From Alphaproteobacteria bacterium HGW-Alphaproteobacteria-14 (lineage in GTDB: Bacteria > Pseudomonadota > Alphaproteobacteria > Sphingomonadales > Sphingomonadaceae), in NCBI GenBank assembly GCA_002842925.1, contig PHEL01000002.1:1-61595 (forward strand): a stretch of DNA of 61,595 bases. The letters run 5' to 3'. Within the stretch, counting starts at the first letter, position 1, and every line of letters starts with the position of its first letter. Both the position numbers and the translations under genes were made by a program. The notes under the pieces are model-generated. The model was not told the DNA's origin, made no database searches, and saw nothing but the letters and a program-made list of their open reading frames with translations. Below, one piece after another: positions 58,259 through 61,595 of the stretch.

Positions 58259-60637
58259 GTGAGCGCACGAGTCGTCGTGATCGGAGCCGGAGTTGGCGGG
58301 CTGACCAGCGCCGCGCTGCTGGCGGCGCATGGGGCCGATGTCACCGTGGTGGAAAAGGAAAGCCGGGTTGGCGGAAAGGCCCGCTGCGTCACGGTGGACG
58401 GCGCGGAAATTGACGGCGGGCCGACGGTGTTCACCTATCGTGATGTGTTCGACGACGTGTTCGCCGTCTGCGGGGCGCGGTTGGATGATCACGTTGCCAT
58501 CACCCGCGCCGAAGTGATCGCACGCCATGCCTGGGGGCCGGACGAACGGCTTGATCTGTTTGCTGATCCCCTCCGCAGCGAGGATGCTGTCGGTGATTTC
58601 GCCGGGGCTGACGCCGCGCGCGGATACCGCAATTTCCGCGCAGAAGCGCGGCGTATATTCGATGTGCTTGAGCAGCCCTTCCTGCGAGGCGACAAGGCCA
58701 GTACCCCGCTGCCGATGATGTGGCGGATCGGGCCGTGGCGTATCGACGATATGCTCGCCATGCGTCCATTTGACCGGATGTGGGATGCACTGGGCGCACA
58801 CTTCGCAGACCCGCGTTTGCAGCAATTGTTCGGGCGTTATGCCACCTATGGCGGATCATCGCCGTTTGCCGCGCCCGCCACGCTGATGCTGATCGCGCAT
58901 GTCGAGGCGCAGGGCGTGTGGCTGATCGAAGGCGGGATTCATGCGCTGGCCAAGGCATTGGCGGCGCTGGCCGAGCAGCAGGGCGCTCGCATCCGTTGCC
59001 ACGCGCCGGTGGCCGAAGTGCTCACCACCAACGGCCGCACCTGCGGCGTGCGGTTGTCCAGCGGTGAGGTTATCGCGGCCGATATCGTCATCTGCAACTG
59101 CGATCCGGCGGCGCTGGCAACCGGGCGGCTGGGCGAGGCGGCGACCCGCGCGGTGGCGCGCATTCCGCCCGCCAAACGCTCGCTGTCCGCGCTCGTCTGG
59201 TACGCCCATGCCGAAACATCGGGGTTCGACCTGTCGCGCCATAACGTGTTTTTTTCGCCCGATTACGCGCGCGAATTTCGCGAGATTGCTGCTGGCCAGC
59301 CGCCATCCGATCCCACCGTCTACCTGTGCGCGGTAGATCGCGGCGCGCAGCACAGCGCCCCCGCGCCCGGCACCGCTTCGTTTGGACGCGAACGTATCCA
59401 GATCATCGTCAACGCGCCCGCCAATGGCGACGTCCATGATTACACTCCCGAGGAGAAAGCCCGATGCACCCAAGCCATGATGGCCAGCCTAGGCCGCTGC
59501 GGTCTGACGCTGGAAGACCCGGCGCCGCATCAGCTCATGACCCCGCAGGATTGGGACGCCCTGTTCCCGGCCACGGGCGGCGCCCTTTATGGGCGAGCGT
59601 CGCACGGCTGGGCGGCCTCTTTCCAGCGGCAGGGGCCGCGCACGAAAATCCCCGGTCTCTATTGCACGGGCGGGGCGACCCATCCGGCGGCTGGGGTGCC
59701 CATGGCAGCCTTGTCCGGGCAGCTGGCAGCGCGGGTAATCGCGCGGGGTTACAGCTGGTGGTATGTCGATGCCATCAGCGACGACGGGCAGCACGGGCTG
59801 ACGATCATCGCCTTTCTGGGCAGCGTCTTTTCCCCCTATTACAAGCGCAGCGGGCGGGGCGATCCGCTGAACCACTCCTCGCTCAATGTCGCGCTTTACG
59901 GCCCGCAGGCGCGCTGGGCGATGACCGAGCGCGGCAGCAGCGCGGTGGAGCGTGATGCCGCGAACCTGGTGATCGGGCCAAGCAGCGTGCGCTGGGATGG
60001 CGAGGCGCTGACAATTGACATCCATGAAAGCGACAAGCGATTGTTCAATCCGTGGCAGCGCAAGGTAACGGGCCGCGTGCGGGTGTTCCCCGAGGCGCTG
60101 AACTGCGTCGCCTTTGCGCTTGATGGCAAGGAAAGTCACATCTGGCACTGCCTTGCCCCGCGCGCCCGGATCGAGGTGGAGATGGATTCCCCCGGCATAT
60201 CGTGGCGCGGCAAGGCCTACCTCGACCACAATCGCGGCAACGAGCCGCTGGAGACAGGCTTCAACGCCTGGCACTGGTCACGCGCACACCTCAATGAAGG
60301 TGCGCTGGTGTGTTACGAAGGCGAGCGCGGCGATGGTTCGCTGTTCGCCAGCGCGCTGCGGTTTGATCGCGATGCGGTGCCCGAACCGGTCGATCTGCCC
60401 CCGATCGCGCACCTGCCAAGCAGCAAATGGGGAGTTGCCCGCCGCACAAGGTCAGACATCGGTGTGGCTGAAGATCGCCGCACGTGGGAGGACACCCCGT
60501 TCTACGCCCGCAGCGAACTCGCCTCGCGCTTTCTGGGAGAAGAAGTGGTGGCGGTGCAGGAAAGCCTCGACATGCGGCGCTTCTCGTCCCCGCTGGTGCA
60601 GTTCATGCTGCCGTACCGGATGCCGCGAAAGGGGTAG
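58259..60637 (+). CDS. crtD-crtC: CrtD-CrtC fusion: methoxyneurosporene dehydrogenase joined to carotenoid 1,2-hydratase
   Basis: One open frame of 792 residues holds two enzymes of acyclic carotenoid synthesis. Residues 1 to ~496 are CrtD, a phytoene-desaturase-type flavoprotein (VVVIGAGVGGLTSAALLAAH at the start, LYCTGGATHPAAGVPMAALS near the end), which introduces the 3,4 double bond. Residues ~497-792 are CrtC, the 1,2-hydratase (GYSWWYVDAISDDG, IIAFLGSVFSPYYKR, NHSSLNVALYGP, ending MLPYRMPRKG). They are normally separate adjacent genes; here CrtD's last residues, its stop and CrtC's start are absent and the join is in frame. Start GTG 58259 has GGGAGG upstream. Whether this is a true fusion or an in-frame deletion is open. 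Confidence 0.88.
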   Translation: MSARVVVIGAGVGGLTSAALLAAHGADVTVVEKESRVGGKARCVTVDGAEIDGGPTVFTYRDVFDDVFAVCGARLDDHVAITRAEVIARHAWGPDERLDLFADPLRSEDAVGDFAGADAARGYRNFRAEARRIFDVLEQPFLRGDKASTPLPMMWRIGPWRIDDMLAMRPFDRMWDALGAHFADPRLQQLFGRYATYGGSSPFAAPATLMLIAHVEAQGVWLIEGGIHALAKALAALAEQQGARIRCHAPVAEVLTTNGRTCGVRLSSGEVIAADIVICNCDPAALATGRLGEAATRAVARIPPAKRSLSALVWYAHAETSGFDLSRHNVFFSPDYAREFREIAAGQPPSDPTVYLCAVDRGAQHSAPAPGTASFGRERIQIIVNAPANGDVHDYTPEEKARCTQAMMASLGRCGLTLEDPAPHQLMTPQDWDALFPATGGALYGRASHGWAASFQRQGPRTKIPGLYCTGGATHPAAGVPMAALSGQLAARVIARGYSWWYVDAISDDGQHGLTIIAFLGSVFSPYYKRSGRGDPLNHSSLNVALYGPQARWAMTERGSSAVERDAANLVIGPSSVRWDGEALTIDIHESDKRLFNPWQRKVTGRVRVFPEALNCVAFALDGKESHIWHCLAPRARIEVEMDSPGISWRGKAYLDHNRGNEPLETGFNAWHWSRAHLNEGALVCYEGERGDGSLFASALRFDRDAVPEPVDLPPIAHLPSSKWGVARRTRSDIGVAEDRRTWEDTPFYARSELASRFLGEEVVAVQESLDMRRFSSPLVQFMLPYRMPRKG

Positions 60638-60702
60638 AGCGCGCCAGAGTCCGCTTTCGGGCATCGCCGCGTGGGGCGTGAACGTCGGCAGGTGGGTGGA
60701 TT

Positions 60703-60720
60703 GTGTTGAAAAACCCGCGT
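60703..60720. mobile_element. Possible end of the IS1182-type element
   Basis: The sequence ATTGTGTTGAAAAACCCG lies 54 nt beyond the transposase stop codon and resembles the GTTGAAAAAC termini common in IS1182-family elements. The opposite end is outside the window, so terminal repeats and target duplication cannot be tested. Confidence 0.35.
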
Positions 60721-60765
60721 CTGAGGCTGGCGCTGGCGCGAGCCTGATCGTGTCGCTGAGGCTTG

Positions 60766-60785
60766 GCCCCCGCTTATGCGGGGGC
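60766..60785. terminator. Hairpin over the transposase stop codon
   Basis: GCCCCCGC (60766-60773), TTAT, GCGGGGGC (60778-60785) is a perfect 8-bp stem with a 4-nt loop; the transposase stop codon lies at the loop (60774-60776). There is no clear T-run, so it may be a structure that limits impinging transcription or a weak terminator rather than a standard one. Confidence 0.55.
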
Positions 60786-61595
60786 TGGGGTGGCTGGCAT
60801 GGGGATCAGCTTGGCCATCTTGCGGAGGTTTTGGGCGGTGGCGGCGAGGAGGAACTCGTCTCTTGCGCCGTTTGGACCTCGCAGGCGCAGGCGGTCCATC
60901 CTGAGGATGCGCTTGAGGTGCGCGAACAGCATCTCGACCTTCTTGCGCTGACGGCGCGAGACCAGATAGGCGTCGGTCGTGGCGATATCGCGGGCGAGAT
61001 CCCGGGCGCCCTCATGGACTGAGCGCAGGATCTTGCGCGCTGGCTGGGTCGGGCAACAGCGCGGCTTGAGAGCGCAGGCGTCACAGTCGAGCTTGCTGGC
61101 GCGGTAGCGCAGCATGCCGTCGGCATCGACCGACTGACGGGCATTGCTGTAGGCCCTCTGGCTCTGGCGCAGCCGGTTGCCGGCAGGGCAGATGTAGCTG
61201 TCGTCCTCGTGGTCGAAGGTGAAGGCTGAGCGCTCGAAGCTATCATCGCGGCGGATGGAATGATCGACCACAGGGATGTGTGGCTCGATGCCGCGCTCCT
61301 CGACCAGCCAGGACAGGTTCTTGGCATCGCCATATCCGGCATCACCCACGAGCCGCTCGGGCCAGAGGCCGAAGCGTTCCTGCGTCCGGTCGATCATCCG
61401 GCGTTGGGCGGTCACCTCGGCCTGGCGGATGGCAGTGGTCGCCTCGACATCGACGATCACCGCGTTCTGGAGATCGATCAGATAGTTGGTAGCATAGGCG
61501 AAGAAGGCGCGCTCGCGGCTTGCCGCTGTCCAGCGTGCGGCCGGATCGGCCACCGCCAACTGCTTGGGCGGCACCGGAGTTGCGCCCCCGAAGGC
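60774..61595 (-). CDS. IS1182-family transposase, C-terminal part (cut by right edge)
   Basis: The frame is open to the right edge, so the N-terminus is outside the window; about 273 residues are visible. The DDE-type catalytic core shows WPERLVGDAGYGDAKNLSWL, the cysteine-rich segment YICPAGNRL, then CDACALKPRCCP, and the C-terminal glutamate helix QRKKVEMLFAHLKRIL, all typical of IS1182/IS1380-like DDE_Tnp_1_6 transposases. A GTG at 61574 is internal. It lies 137 bp downstream of crtDC and marks the cluster's right border. Confidence 0.9.
   Translation of the reverse strand, partial: AFGGATPVPPKQLAVADPAARWTAASRERAFFAYATNYLIDLQNAVIVDVEATTAIRQAEVTAQRRMIDRTQERFGLWPERLVGDAGYGDAKNLSWLVEERGIEPHIPVVDHSIRRDDSFERSAFTFDHEDDSYICPAGNRLRQSQRAYSNARQSVDADGMLRYRASKLDCDACALKPRCCPTQPARKILRSVHEGARDLARDIATTDAYLVSRRQRKKVEMLFAHLKRILRMDRLRLRGPNGARDEFLLAATAQNLRKMAKLIPMPATPAPA

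Overview
The window comes from an aerobic anoxygenic phototroph, most likely a sphingomonad/Erythrobacteraceae-type alphaproteobacterium. This is inferred from the high GC, the gene order of the photosynthesis gene cluster (PGC), the TonB receptor/'tryptophan halogenase' sugar locus, and an IS1182-like transposase. Nothing here identifies a species.

Layout. (1) 1-8072, plus strand, housekeeping: the end of gatB, an AraC/GyrI-type regulator, trmL, then a tight run of two FAD oxidoreductases (one fused to a membrane VTT/TVP38 domain), a DoxX-like protein, a CNT nucleoside transporter and a CDP-alcohol phosphatidyltransferase. (2) 8107-9615: a DUF1499 membrane protein and a lipoprotein cytochrome c. 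(3) 9686-26667: a maltodextrin/starch-type utilisation locus. It has a TonB-dependent receptor, two flavin-dependent halogenase-like proteins, a DUF6445 protein, a LacI regulator, three GH13 enzymes, a GH97 enzyme and a sugar-type MFS transporter. A perfect 16-bp parS palindrome (15275-15290) lies between the receptor and the second halogenase. (4) 26706-60637: the PGC. On the minus strand, bchFNBHLM-lhaA-puhABC-orf94-acsF-puhE-hemA reads as one chain of overlapping genes. On the plus strand are the regulators ppaA/aerR and ppsR, then bchG-bch2-bchP-tspO-orf84. On the minus strand again are crtF and bchCXYZ-pufBALM. A single plus-strand ORF carries crtD and crtC fused. (5) 60774-61595: an IS1182-type transposase running off the right edge.

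How it works together. hemA, acsF and the bch genes make bacteriochlorophyll a; BchG and BchP attach and reduce its tail; CrtF, CrtD and CrtC make spheroidene/spirilloxanthin-type carotenoids; pufBA (LH1), pufLM and puhA encode the core complex; PuhB, PuhC, PuhE, LhaA and Bch2 assemble it. PpsR (repressor) and PpaA/AerR (B12-binding antirepressor) sit in the middle, and four PpsR-type boxes are visible at the bchF/ppaA, bchG, bchC and crtF/crtD promoters.

Most striking observation. Both reaction-centre subunit genes are broken as they read here. pufL lacks about 19 nt and pufM about 35 nt compared with the conserved family, and each gap shifts the frame, while both downstream halves stay perfectly recognisable. 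All other PGC genes look intact. Together with the crtD-crtC fusion this suggests very recent small deletions in core phototrophy genes, or an assembly fault. Either way it deserves read-level checking.

No tRNA, rRNA or CRISPR array was recognised.
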